Shown here piece after piece: positions 46,796 through 58,160 of a DNA stretch of 64,000 nt. Both the position numbers and the translations under genes were made by a program. Below the pieces are notes generated by a model. That model was not told the DNA's origin. It ran no database searches and worked only from the letters and a program-made list of their open reading frames with translations. This DNA is from Mesaphorura yosii. Its lineage: Eukaryota; Arthropoda; Collembola; Poduromorpha; Tullbergiidae. Each line of letters opens with the position of its first letter. Position 1 is the stretch's first letter. The stretch covers positions 118,564-182,563 of the forward strand of contig WIXG01000137.1 of the NCBI GenBank assembly GCA_009869945.1, read 5' to 3'.

Positions 46796-48660
46796 TTACT
46801 TCTTTTTCTCAGGGGCGGGCAACGCCGGTATCCTCTTGCGCGGGATCCACTTCAAGCATGATGGATCGACCGTGAGCCTCGGTTTCTTCCACTGCGACGT
46901 TCTTAGGTGTTCGTCGACGAGTTTCGGCGTGACGCAAATGACGTGCTGTCCTTTCCAGTATTTCACCATGTTCAGCGACTGAAGAGTCGAGATTATGTCC
47001 GTCTGCGCAATGGAAGTCATGCTGGACAAGTCTTTGATTGAAAGAATGCCACGCACGTCGCGTAGGATTTCCAGGAGGACCCACGACCAATACGAGCGAT
47101 AGGAAAGCTTGCCGAGATCCGAAAGCGGCTTCTCTGGCGAGCCAACGGCGCCTTCCATCTTGGAGAGTTCGTAACTGAACGCTATCAGGAGTTTTCCGTA
47201 CCCTTTTCGCTGATACGGCGGGAGAGTCATGATGCACGCGACATTGTTACCGTCGGGGCTCTGCTTCTCCTTCGAGAAATACCCCACCAAGTGAGCGCCG
47301 TAAATTGACGACTCACAGAGAACATAAAACATGAAGGGCTCGCAGTCAAAGTACAGCGTCTTGTGGTCCAGAAAGAGTTTGGCTAGCAGACACAAGTTTT
47401 GGCAATACAATTTGTGATTGACACCGTCTATCTCGAAGATTGAAACGATGCCCTGCAAAGTCATAAAAGTGATCAAAGGCATTACAAGATTTTCTTCTTG
47501 CTCCATACCTTGCGATAAATTTCCTTCCCCGGCGGCTGTCTTCTGGTGCAGTTGCACACGTGATATCTGAACGATTTCTCTTCCATCATGTACTTTAAGC
47601 AAAATTCGCAGATCCAGATTTTCGATACTTTCCCGTACTCTTCCGGATAAGGAGAGAAGTACCACGTGTCTATCTCGTACTGGCCGACCTGGACTTTGTC
47701 AATGTACTTCACTTTAGTAAGTGCTTCATGCTCACGCTCAAGAGCGGCGGTGGTCGGGTCCATTTCTTCAATCGCCTTTTCGACGTGATTAATTTCGTCG
47801 TGCTTCCTCTTCTGATTTCTGGTGACTTTTCTCAAATCACTCTCTTTATCCCCAACTGTGGTGGCAGTGGCAGGAGCTGCCGCTACAGTTGACGCTGGGG
47901 CTGTAACCGTGGGGGTGCCTGCGCCTATAGATGATGGAGTTGTGGGTGTCACTGGCGTGACTGGCTCTGGTCCCTCCGGAATTGTCTTTTCCACACTTAT
48001 TTGCTTGGTAACCACAACCGGTGCCGCCGGCGCCAGAACTTTACTGGAAGGATTTTTGTGAATCACGGAAAATGTGGAGTTCATAACTCGTTTTCGGGGT
48101 ACCCATTCGTCCATTCGTCGGTTGAAGCCTTCGTAATGCACGTAATATGCAACACCATTGTCCCCCTGTCGCCTTTGAATGATTTCCGCAGGGTCTAGAC
48201 CCAACGTCATTGTCATTATTAGCGATTTCTGCTTTAGCACGAACTTGGTTACTGTATTTAATCAGCACAATTTCAATTTAAACTTACACCACTGGCCATC
48301 TGCTCTCTCAACCATGTAATGCTCTCCGACATCGAGCATTTTATTGACGCCCCCACCCTTTTTCTTGCGCCCGGTCCTTATCGGAGTTGCAATCGGTTCG
48401 TCGTTCACCTTCTCGCCACCCGAAGATGGCGTCTGTTCAGCTGAAAGACTGGATGAATGCTCGGAATCCAAATCACTGTCTCCATCTCCGTCATCGCCAC
48501 TTCCTTCTTCGTCCATGTAGTCCTGATCGTCTCCATCTCCGTCATCGGCGTCCTCCTCCTCGTCATCCTCATTTTCGGAATCGTCGTAATCATTCTCGTA
48601 ATTGGAGTCTGAATCTGCATTGTGATCTTCAATGTTCTCCTTATCTTCTTTGTGATCCAT
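46796..48660 (-). CDS. KAT8: MYST histone acetyltransferase KAT8/MOF
   Basis: MOF acetylates histone H4 lysine 16 in the MSL and NSL complexes. Exons (minus): 48660-48288, 48194-47509, 47452-46796; 571 residues. The first 90 residues are highly acidic (runs of Asp/Glu). A chromobarrel domain follows (about 110-185: [32 protein letters not shown]). After a Pro/Thr/Ala/Val linker comes the MYST domain: [16 protein letters not shown], the C2HC finger [41 protein letters not shown] with the autoacetylated Lys378, the acetyl-CoA loop [10 protein letters not shown] (434-439), and [15 protein letters not shown] with catalytic Glu460. The C-terminus TPKLVDEHL with CLKWIPRKR is specific to KAT8 rather than Tip60. 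The intron between exons 1 and 2 uses TGGT|gtaagt and ag|ACCC, giving [12 protein letters not shown]. Confidence 0.96.
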
Positions 48661-49408
48661 TGCAGGTTGTATAAAACTGATTAATTATCCGAAAAGCTAA
48701 AATTCGCATCAAGAAATCACGTCACTGCTCACCTTCACCGTCACTATTCAATTTATAACTTGTAAATAACGCAACACGCAGCAACGCCGTGATAATTGAA
48801 TCTCGTCTCGTCTGCTTCTCAGCTCAGCCCAGCCAAGCGCTGGGAGTCACGTGAAGATGACTCACAGATCAAAAAAATTACAACAACGCAAAGCTCAGCT
48901 TGGCCCACCCAGAAAGGACGCCAATGCAAGTCTCAACTAACCGTGAAATTCGCATTACAGATTTTATTGATGTGGATTGCAGATTTATTGACTGAACTGA
49001 ACTGAAACAATAAATGCTAAAATAACTGAATACAATAATTTAAAGCCAGCACATGATATCAATCTACAAATTAGTTAACAGAATACGTAAAAGTAAAAGT
49101 AATTTGTTAGTTAATACTAGGATAATTGGTAGATTGGTTGATTAATACCTACTAAAACGTCTCGTCTCGTTAGGACAAAATCATCTACTTTGATTCTTGG
49201 ATAGAAATATTTATACTCTTTTCTATTTTATTCCTACAAGTTTAACTTAACTAGAAAGAAGTGATAACGAATGTATTATAAAAATGGCATGTCTTGTCTT
49301 GCTTCATCTCCCTTTTCACGTCGCGTCGTGGCTGATTGAATTCTCTTCATAATTTTTAAGTGTTGGTATTTTGGTATCAAATGGACGGATTTCTGTAGTG
49401 ACTTGGCA
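48661..49408. other. intergenic DNA, KAT8 promoter and AP-1 gamma 3' UTR
   Basis: About 750 bases. The KAT8 promoter should lie near 48670-48850 and the AP-1 gamma 3' UTR near 49000-49408. No other gene seen. Confidence 0.45.
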
Positions 49409-52400
49409 TTAAATCGAATTGTTTCCAAAATCTGCTGGGAAATCGTACACGTCCTGCACCTTCTCGACGGGGCAGCCGTTGAGAGTGTACAGAATCTTTA
49501 ACCGCATCTTTAGCGTGGCCTAAACGAGAACATGGGCATCAGTCACTATAATTATAATTATCAGCAGTTTATGTTGATAGGTTGTCCAAACTTACATTGG
49601 ATGAATTTCCTATCGTAATCCGTTGAGTTACTATTGTCCCTGAACTTAAGTTGGCTCCGGACGGTGGATCTAGCGCCAATTGGAATGACTGCAACGAAAA
49701 GTTCGGAAAAGCAGTTAAAAATAGAGAACCTACCGTTAGAAATGAAAAATGTCAACTTACCTTCGGCACTGCAGCCTGGAATAAGAAATCGGTAATTTGC
49801 TCGCTGGGTGTTCGTGCCCCCGCTCGGACTTGCATTACGATATTAGTGACTGATGTGGATGCAAGGATCGGAATGAATAGAATCCAAACATGTTCGTCTA
49901 TGAACCCAACCATTCCCTTTCCGTATTCTGACAGCACTCCGTCGTGCTCTACTCGCCTTCGCAGCGCCTGCGTTTGCTCTGCCTTGTCCAGGGCGAAAAA
50001 TGAGGATGGAAAGAAGTGTCCGGGCAGAAGTTCGAATTGGCCAGAGTCTCCGCTTCCAGACACACCGACACCGCCAGCGCTTCCGTTGAATAAAGATGTG
50101 TGACTGCCAACGAATAATGAGGTCGAGGTTGCTGCCGCTGGTGCTGGGGCTCCTACCGTTGGGAATGCATTAGGAATGACTGGAACTGACGGTGCTGTTG
50201 TGCCTGCAGAAGGTCCACCACCGCCCAGTAAATCGAACAAATCGTTGTCAAGACCTCCTCCGCCAAGGCCGCTGGCGTTAGGTGCTGGTACCGCTGGAGT
50301 GAATTGGGTAAATGCGGATGCTGGGGCTGCCACTCCGCCGATGCTTAATGAGTTGAGGTCATCAAACACACTTCCACCGCCGCCAGAAACCCCATCAAAT
50401 AGACTTCGATCAATCGAACCCCATCCGGTCGACCCCGCGGCGGCGGCTGACGCTGGCGCAAGAACTGAGCCAGACGATTGGGTCGGGAATATAACGTCAC
50501 CATCGCCAGGATCCATTCCACCAAGAAGATCCAACAGGGCATTTGAATCATTTGCAAGTCCTGCTTTGTGTGTGCCAACTTGTAGACTGGGAATGGCTTC
50601 ATTCGACGGGCTATCACCAATCAGGAGGTCAGCCAAGTCGTCGGCACCACCCGGAGTTCGATTGCTGCTTGCTCCTGGCGCCGCCTCTCCATTTACAATA
50701 GCTGCTTTACGCTCCTTGTCCACCGGAATTGGCGGCATTTTATCAAAAATTGGTCCCCTTAAGTTATCGTATGACCGGCACAACGCCCCGAACTCGATGG
50801 CTCGTTGCTGGAGGTCGACGTTCAAATGAGAGCCGAACACGTCAACAATTGACCTAAATCAAGATAGAAATATTGGAATACATTGCTGGAAATTGCTGGC
50901 AAACGCCATGATCGTACCTGATTCGGTTTGTCGTGTCGGGTACCCGTGCGGACAATTTCTCCAGTGCCAAAATACAATACTGCCTTGTAACAATGGACAC
51001 GTGTGGAGACCAAAGAATCTGCTGGAAGCATTCCAAGACTTCTTCTGTCGTTGGCGGGCCTTCGTCACCGGCGACTGCCTCTCCGCCGATTCCTCCAAGT
51101 AAATACTCGCCGTACTCGCCAACACACCAGCAAAAGACTTGCACGAGCGGCTGGTAATCTTCCGTGCTCTTCAGCCCCTTAACGGCCTCCCACAGACAGC
51201 GAACGGCGTCCGGTTGGATGGAAGGACTGTCGGAGATCAGCTGGAGTGTGGAGGACACGACATCATCACGCAAATAGTTACCAGTCTACACAGAAGGGAA
51301 GAAAAACACATTTTGCATTGCACAAATCGGTCCAAGACCAGCAGCAGTGGTGTTCGCTTGCAATCAACACACACCGAAGCCCCCAAGCCACATATAAATG
51401 TTCTAGCTTACTACATGTAGAATATCCAGTAGCGTGTGGAAATGCCACGCAGGCGTCGGCGAGTAACGCTCCACAATCGAGACCAGGTTGGAGGCACAAA
51501 CCGTCTTCACTTCGGGCTCAGAGCGACCGAGGAAGGCCAGCAGCTCACGAGTCATGATTTCGAGGTTGGATTCAGTAACAAGCTGGAAACTCAACTCCAT
51601 TGCACGACGTCGGATACTCACGTCCGGATCCTGGAAGAAGAATAATGAACTTTCATTTCGACTATCCCGCTTTCGGTTTTAAGCTTCTTTGACTGTGACT
51701 CTTACTTTAAGGCAATCCAGCACAGTCGATCGATGTCGCTGCACAGCATTCTGGTCGAGGGTGACCGTCTTCTGGAGAGTTGTCAGTGCAACGTATCGAA
51801 TGTTCTTGTCAGAGTTGAGCAAGAATCGACCGAGGATGTTGACCGCAAGCACACGGAGCCCGGACTCTGACTGGACGTCCATGATGGCGTGCACCGTCTC
51901 GTAAAGGATTGCGTTGCCCACATTCTTGCTCGTCTCCGTGTTCGTTGCTACCTGCGCCAGAAGATCGTTCATCGCCTCCGCAGCGTCGACGTCCCCACGG
52001 CCGAGCACGCGAAGGAGGCGAAGCAGCTTGACTTGCAGGAAAGGATCGCTCACACCAGAGACATCGTGCTCCGGCGAGTAGCCTGAGAGAATGAGGGTCT
52101 TCATGGTCCGCACCAACGTTGGAATCATCTGCGGATAAGAAAAAGCAGAAAGATAAGAACTGATTAGCGATCGGTACGGTACAACGGCCAGTTTGCCAAC
52201 ATTGACACTGATAGCAGGCGTTTTCGGTTGTTAATCAGTTTGTCCGATCACTGATTAACCAATTAAGTACAAGGGTTAAGGCAACGCATCCAGCCCCCAA
52301 ATGCAAACAACATTGAGAATTCCGCAGTGAGCCGAAAGGAGCCTTACCTCCGCAAACTGAGGTTCCTTTTTCAAGAATACCGGCAAACGGCAATGGTACA

Positions 52401-53598
52401 ATCACAATATTTCACAACAGAAAACAAAAACAATCCGTCAACAAAGTCAAAGTCAACTTTTATCAAAATCAGTCAGTGTACTGATCAAAAACTTGAATAT
52501 CGCAATCGCAATGAACTACACAATATCTACCAATCAACTATAGCGGCCAAAATTTTGATAGGCTTACCTTCTTGAAGTAGTTGTACGTGTCCGGCGACTT
52601 TTCACACATTTCCGTGACCAGCGTCACTGCTGTGATCAGCACGGCGTGATTCTTCTCTGCAATCAGCGTCCGACAGGCGGGTAGAAACATTTCCATGAGC
52701 TCTGGAACTTTGCGGACGATTCGGAAAGCACACAAAGCAGCCTTCTTTCGGAGATAGGCATTCGACGATTTCAACAGCTTCTCGATTTCTGGTGCCAAAT
52801 CTCGGCTCATTTCTACGGAGGCGATTGTCCCCAGCGTGCAAAGCGCGAGTCCAACGACAAACTGGGCGTTGGCATTCAAATCATTCTTGAGAACATTTGT
52901 GATGAGAAGATGCGTGTCCTGTCTTTCGTCCAGCAGCAGCATAGCACCAAGATATCCGATTCGCTTATCAGTGAATTTCGGCGACGCAATCAGTTTGAGA
53001 CATTCGAGCTGGCCGAAATGTGCTGGGTAGCCGAGCATATGAATGTATAGCAGCTTCGCGACTGATCGGCACCGCCAGACAGAGTCTTCATCACGAAATG
53101 TGTGACGAATGTTGGCACATTCCTTGTTCACCACTTCTCGTTCTTCGGCCGCCGTTCGAGCAGCACGGATCATGCGGATCAGGTCACGGAGTCGAAGTGG
53201 AGTGGGCATTTTGACTGTGAAAGAGGAAAATGGTAATTAGACTTTGGCACGTGCGGCAGAAGTTGAGTTGACAGCCGCACAGAAAGCCTGAACTAAAAAG
53301 ACTAGTTCAATAATTTTTTACGAATTCTACAAAAGCCAACTCAAATACACTAAATTTAACTAAGTAAATGATAGCATATAAGTACCAAATAACCAAACAA
53401 CCAAAAAGCTCCATAACCAGAATAAATTAGATTAATGCTAGAACTCAAACCATACATAAACAATAAACTGAAGGTAACAAAGCCAGAACCGATTCAGCCC
53501 AATTGTCCAATACCCATTGATATCTTGTACAGTTTCAGCTATTTACCTCTCTCGACCGCATCGTTGATGACCTGCTGAATTTTATTTGCTACCTCCAT
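49409..53598 (-). CDS. AP1G1: AP-1 clathrin adaptor complex subunit gamma
   Basis: The gamma subunit is a large subunit of AP-1, which sorts cargo into clathrin vesicles at the trans-Golgi network and endosomes. Exons (minus): 53598-53547, 53214-52568, 52128-51706, 51630-51412, 51285-50918, 50853-49761, 49688-49596, 49519-49409; 1001 residues. The trunk is highly conserved: [85 protein letters not shown] and [20 protein letters not shown]. The hinge (about 640-800) is Gly/Ala/Ser-rich with LLDLLGG-like clathrin boxes ([19 protein letters not shown]). The ear domain follows ([12 protein letters not shown] then [11 protein letters not shown]). A short first exon adds 18 residues before the usual MPTPLRL start (ATG at 53209); both starts may be used. 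The ear ends [10 protein letters not shown] rather than the FPxxSW usual in vertebrates. Confidence 0.96.
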
Positions 53599-54612
53599 CG
53601 TAATTGCCTGTCAGCGCTGTTACGGCGTTGGCGTTTACAGGGCTTGGAGCTTTCAAACTCCTCCACTTATCATACAAGAAGACTGACGTTGGACTCACAG
53701 ACAGGCTAGCTAACGTTGTGCTAACGATCCAGGTACGCTTTAGTCAAGTCAAAACAATTAATCAAGTTAGATCACAAAATCTTGGCCCAATGCACTGCAT
53801 GGCACACTCGCATTATAATATGTAGATTAGTTGCAGTTAACTCACCTTGGAGGGTTTCTGGTCGAAATGTGGTCATCTGTGACAGCAGAATCCTTCGTAA
53901 CCCTGAACTATATTGCTGCGCAGCTGCTGGAAGTAGTGATAAGGCTTCTGATACGGATTCCTGACCAATTTGGCTCCTTTTCCAGGTGTTCAGCGCCTGC
54001 ACAGCTGTTTAGCCTTCGTTTATCTACTCTTACGCTACGATACCCTGCCTGATATGGTGGTTGTGGCTGTGGCTCTGTGGTCGGCGACCAAAGTGGAAGT
54101 GCATTAATTTAATTATTCGTACTTTGTATTCCTTGATGACGAGACGAGAAATTAGAAATCTGTGAATCAAATCAAGTGACGTTACTTGTGTGGCAAATCC
54201 TGTTGTACAACTCGCTGGTGAGATGGAACTGCGAGGCGCTTCGCCTCGTGGGGAACTTCGCACGTGTTTGTACGGAATAGTGAGATTTGAATTGACGTTG
54301 AACTCGCCTCGCCGTGCAGTGGGAACAGCATTTCATTGTCATTAACTTAACTCAGTTTAGTTAATTGTCATTACCTTTTTTCTTTGTTGCTACTTCTTGG
54401 TCATGTATCGTGAACGGCGAGATCTAACTTCTAATTAGTGCTTTTGTTCGAGGATAAGCGAATTATTCATCAGAAGACTGAAGACGGACTCCACATCACT
54501 ACGAACAGGTTGGCATTCTTATTTCCTTCCTCTTCTACTTTTTGGAACTAAGTAGGAATCAGGAATTTTTATAATGCGTTAGCTAACTTTCAGCAATTTT
54601 TCAGGTTCCAAA
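53599..54612. other. divergent promoter region AP-1 gamma (-) / DDX54 (+), with a DDX54 leader intron
   Basis: About 1 kb without coding sequence. An acceptor (gcaatttttcag ending 54604) eight bases before the DDX54 ATG at 54613 shows an intron in its 5' UTR; the likely donor is near 54508. Confidence 0.5.
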
Positions 54613-57159
54613 ATGGGGAAGATGAAACGCCCCGCTCCAATGATATTGGATGACGACCTATTCGATAGCCTCTCAGCCCCTGGCTCCATGCTGACCCCCC
54701 TGGCGTCCGCATCTGCACCATTCAAACGGCCTTCCAAGTCGACCATGGCCATGGGCAAGTCTAAAAACTCAGTAACGGACGGGGACGACCCAAACGACGT
54801 CAATGGCTGGAAAAAGAAAACCAACAGCGGCTTTCGTGCATTTAACATCAGTCAGCCACTCCTGAAAGGCATCTGGAAGCGCGGATTCACTGTTCCAACA
54901 CCGATTCAGCGCAAAGCAATTCCACCGATACTCGACGGAAATGATGTGGTGGCCATGGCTCGCACGGGAAGTGGAAAAACTGCTGCTTTCCTGATCCCGC
55001 TGTTTGAGAAGTTGCAAGGCATGAAGTCCGCAAGCTCAATTGGGCCAGACGTTCGAATCAAGTATCCTCGAGCCCTCATCCTGTCTCCCACCCGCGAACT
55101 CGCCACGCAGACCCTCACGTTCTTCAAGGAACTAGGCAAGTTCTTGAAATTAAAGGTCATCGCGATCCTCGGCGGTGACTCGATGGAGAGCCAGTTTGCT
55201 GCCTTGCACGATAAGCCGGACGTAATCATCGCCACGCCTGGTCGATTCATGCACTTGTGCGTCGAAATGGAGTACAAGTTGGATGGAGTCGAGTACGTCG
55301 TGTTTGACGAGGCGGATCGTCTGTTCGAAATGGGATTTGGGGAACAATTGTCCGAAATTTTGCATCGACTGCCTGAGAGCAGGCAGACAGTCCTTTTCTC
55401 CGCCACGATGCCTAAATTGCTCGTGGACTTCACTAAAGCGGGGCTAAGAAATCCCATTCTGATTCGACTGGATGTCGACACGAAGCTTCCAGAACGGCTG
55501 GCTCTAAATTATCTCGCGTGCAGATCAGAAGACAAGTTGTCAACTCTACTTTACTTGTTGAACAACGAAATTAACAGCAGAGACCAGACAATCGTTTTTG
55601 TTGCCACAAAACATCACGTCGAATATTTGCATGTGGTGCTTGATAAGATGAACATTTCGAATTGCTACATTTATTCGAGTAAGTCCACATCAATTCACGC
55701 CAGTACTGCCATTGGCTCCTTTTCTCCTTTCTTACGACTTACGACTACTAATTGAGTTCAAATTTCTTCAGGTCTTGACCCTGCGGCTCGAAAAAGTTCG
55801 CTCGAATCATTCAGGAATGGGAAGACAAGCGTCATGGTCGTCACCGATATCGCCGCCAGAGGAATTGACATTCCAGTGCTGGATAATGTGATCAACTTCC
55901 ATTTTCCGGCCAAGCCCAAGCTTTTCATGCACCGAGTCGGACGTGTTGCCCGTGCAGGGCGAACTGGAACCGCGTACTCAATTATTTCGCCAGACGAAAT
56001 CGCTTCGCTCTTTGACCTCCACCTTTTCTTAGGAAGGCCAATTATTTTCACGGCGGTTGAGCGTGCAGCAGCAGGGACAGCAACAGTTGCCGATCCAAAC
56101 ACATGCGTCGTTGGTCGTGTACCACAAGAATTAGTTGACCAAGAAACGTCGGTTCTGCGCAATCTTGAACAGGTCTGCAGCGAACTGTCAAGTCTGGAAA
56201 AAGTGTGCAGAAACGGCTACGCCCAGTACATCAAGAGCCGACCGAGCGCGTCACCAGACAGCAACAGAAGAGCCAAGCGGGTGGAGATGTCCAAGATCCC
56301 AATCCACCCGTTATTTGGCAACGGGTACAACGACAGCATGTCGGATCTCGTTACCCAGATGCAAAATTACAGGCCAAAGGCGACCATATTCGAAATTGGG
56401 CCCAAGGCGGGTGCGGAGGTGCAAAGCATCATGAAGGAGAAGCGGATGAGGGACCAGCGGCTTGTTGAGAAACATCGAACACAGTATTCGAGCAGTACTC
56501 CCAACACGACGGTGACGGAGGAAGAGTCCGAACGAGGGAACGTGAAGGGCAAGAGCAAGCCCGTAAAAGACGAAAACTTCATCCCGTACCTTCCAGCGAA
56601 TCACCATACCGAAGCAGGGCTGTCTGTCGTCTCCAGTTTTGAGAAACAACTTCAAGATTCCGTGCTTGACCTGACCGGAGACGACTCTGTTGTTCTCAAG
56701 TCACAGCACTCACTCAAGAAGTGGGATCGCAAACGCAAGAAGTTTGTGACGCCCGGGGCAGATAATAAGAAGACCAAGAAGATCAAGACTGAATCTGGTG
56801 CTTGGATCTCCGCCTCGTACAAGAGCGACCGGTACAAGCAGTGGATGAATAAATCCAAGTTGGCGCAGCAGGAAGAACGAGCTGAAGAAGACGGGCACGG
56901 CGACGATCACGAGGGTCCGGCGGTCGATAAGGGAATTCTTCCCAGACGCTGGCAGAAAGGCAAGGCCAAGGCACCGCTACCTGGCAAGGAAGACAGCCGC
57001 AACGGCAACAGTAACAAGAAAGGTAAAGGACGGCGGTTCAAATCAGAGATCAAGCGCCCAGAAGAAATTCTGAAGAACAGGAAGACCAAAGAAAAGAATC
57101 TTCAGAAGAATCGACCTGGCAAGAAAAAGAAAAAGAATCGAGCTGGTCGAGCTCGTTGA
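54613..57159 (+). CDS. DDX54: DEAD-box RNA helicase DDX54/Dbp10 (ribosome biogenesis)
   Basis: DDX54/Dbp10 works in the nucleolus on large-subunit assembly. Exons 54613-55678 and 55772-57159 give 817 residues. All helicase motifs are in order: Q motif [24 protein letters not shown] (about residue 117), [16 protein letters not shown] in [12 protein letters not shown] (about 233), SAT (about 263), [25 protein letters not shown] and [13 protein letters not shown] (about 409). The sequence CYIYSSLDPAAR spans the single intron. The DBP10CT region follows ([46 protein letters not shown]). The tail is Lys/Arg-rich with runs of basic residues, as expected for nucleolar retention. Confidence 0.96.
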
Positions 57160-57196
57160 TTTATTGATTAATTGATTAATTTAAGTAGGAATAGAT

Positions 57197-57209
57197 AATA
57201 AATTTTATT
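57197..57209. terminator. back-to-back poly(A) signals of DDX54 (+) and ARFRP1 (-)
   Basis: AATAAA at 57197-57202 lies 38 bases after the DDX54 stop. TTTATT at 57204-57209 reads AATAAA on the minus strand, about 110 bases after the ARFRP1 stop. A single base separates them, so one small A/T block can serve both convergent genes. Confidence 0.65.
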
Positions 57210-57320
57210 TAAATTACTTGAATCTTATGTTCTTTGGTACATGTAATAAATGCGAATTATTGCGGAATCGGAATGTCTTCTTGGTTCTTGGCGGTAACTG
57301 CGGCATCCACATGGCGGCAA

Positions 57321-58160
57321 TCACATTTTATTTTTTGGTGGTCGGATCTCCGAATTGCGTTTTAGGCACTCGGCAAGCCAATCGATCCCTTCGAGCACGC
57401 CTTCGCCAGTCAGCGCTGATACGGGCATCACCATGCAATCTCGGGAGCCGATAAGGTGCGCGCTTTGATTGAAAATTGGTTTCACTTCACGGACGCCCAT
57501 CGAATCACTTAAGTCTTGTTTATTCGCTAGGACTAGCAGAGGAACTCCTGTCAGGTGCTCATTGCGGACCATCTTGTCTAAAAGTAGGCATTTATGGGTC
57601 ATTTCATCCATATCAATCAAATGCTACTAGCCAAGATATGGACAAGAACTTACCAAATGCAGCCTTGGATTCTTCGATTCGATCTCGATCATGAGAATCG
57701 ATTACATAAATCATTCCGTGACATTCAGCGTAATACTGCAACGATCGCAAAATTACAGCACTGCTTATCAGCACGAAATCCTCGCACTCGCGCAATTACC
57801 CAACCGGCCTTTACCTTATCCCAAAGCGATTGCAGTTCAGTCTGGCCGCCGAGATCCCAGAATTGAATTGAGATTCCATGCGTATTAATCGTTCCGATAT
57901 TTAATCCCACCGTTGACGTGATCCGAGATGGATCGGGCCGATGGTAGTTCTTAACTAAAGATGCTTTAGCTGCGTCCAAGTATGTCTGTAAGACAAATTA
58001 GCTCGTGGTATTAGTAATTCTCAGTGCAGAAGATATTATAGTAACTTAACTGCGCTGGCTAACTTACCGATTTTCCAGCATTATCGAGCCCCAGAATCAC
58101 CACGCAGTATTCGTCGTGCTTGGTGAGGTACGTGTAGAGTCCTGATAGCAACGTGTACAT
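57321..58160 (-). CDS. ARFRP1: ARF-related protein 1 (ARFRP1), Golgi small GTPase
   Basis: ARFRP1 (yeast Arl3) acts at the trans-Golgi, where it recruits ARL1 and golgins. Exons (minus): 58160-58068, 57985-57815, 57735-57654, 57577-57321; 200 residues, the usual length. MYTLLSGLYTYLTKHDEY is the typical N-terminus (acetylated rather than myristoylated in this family). G boxes: GLDNAGKST (P-loop), TVGLNIGT (switch I), FWDLGGQTELQSLWDKYYAE with CHG (switch II), LANKQDL (guanine binding) and VSALTGEGV. All joins keep frame. It is a different gene from the ARL8 at 29.6 kb, with family-specific signatures. Confidence 0.97.
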
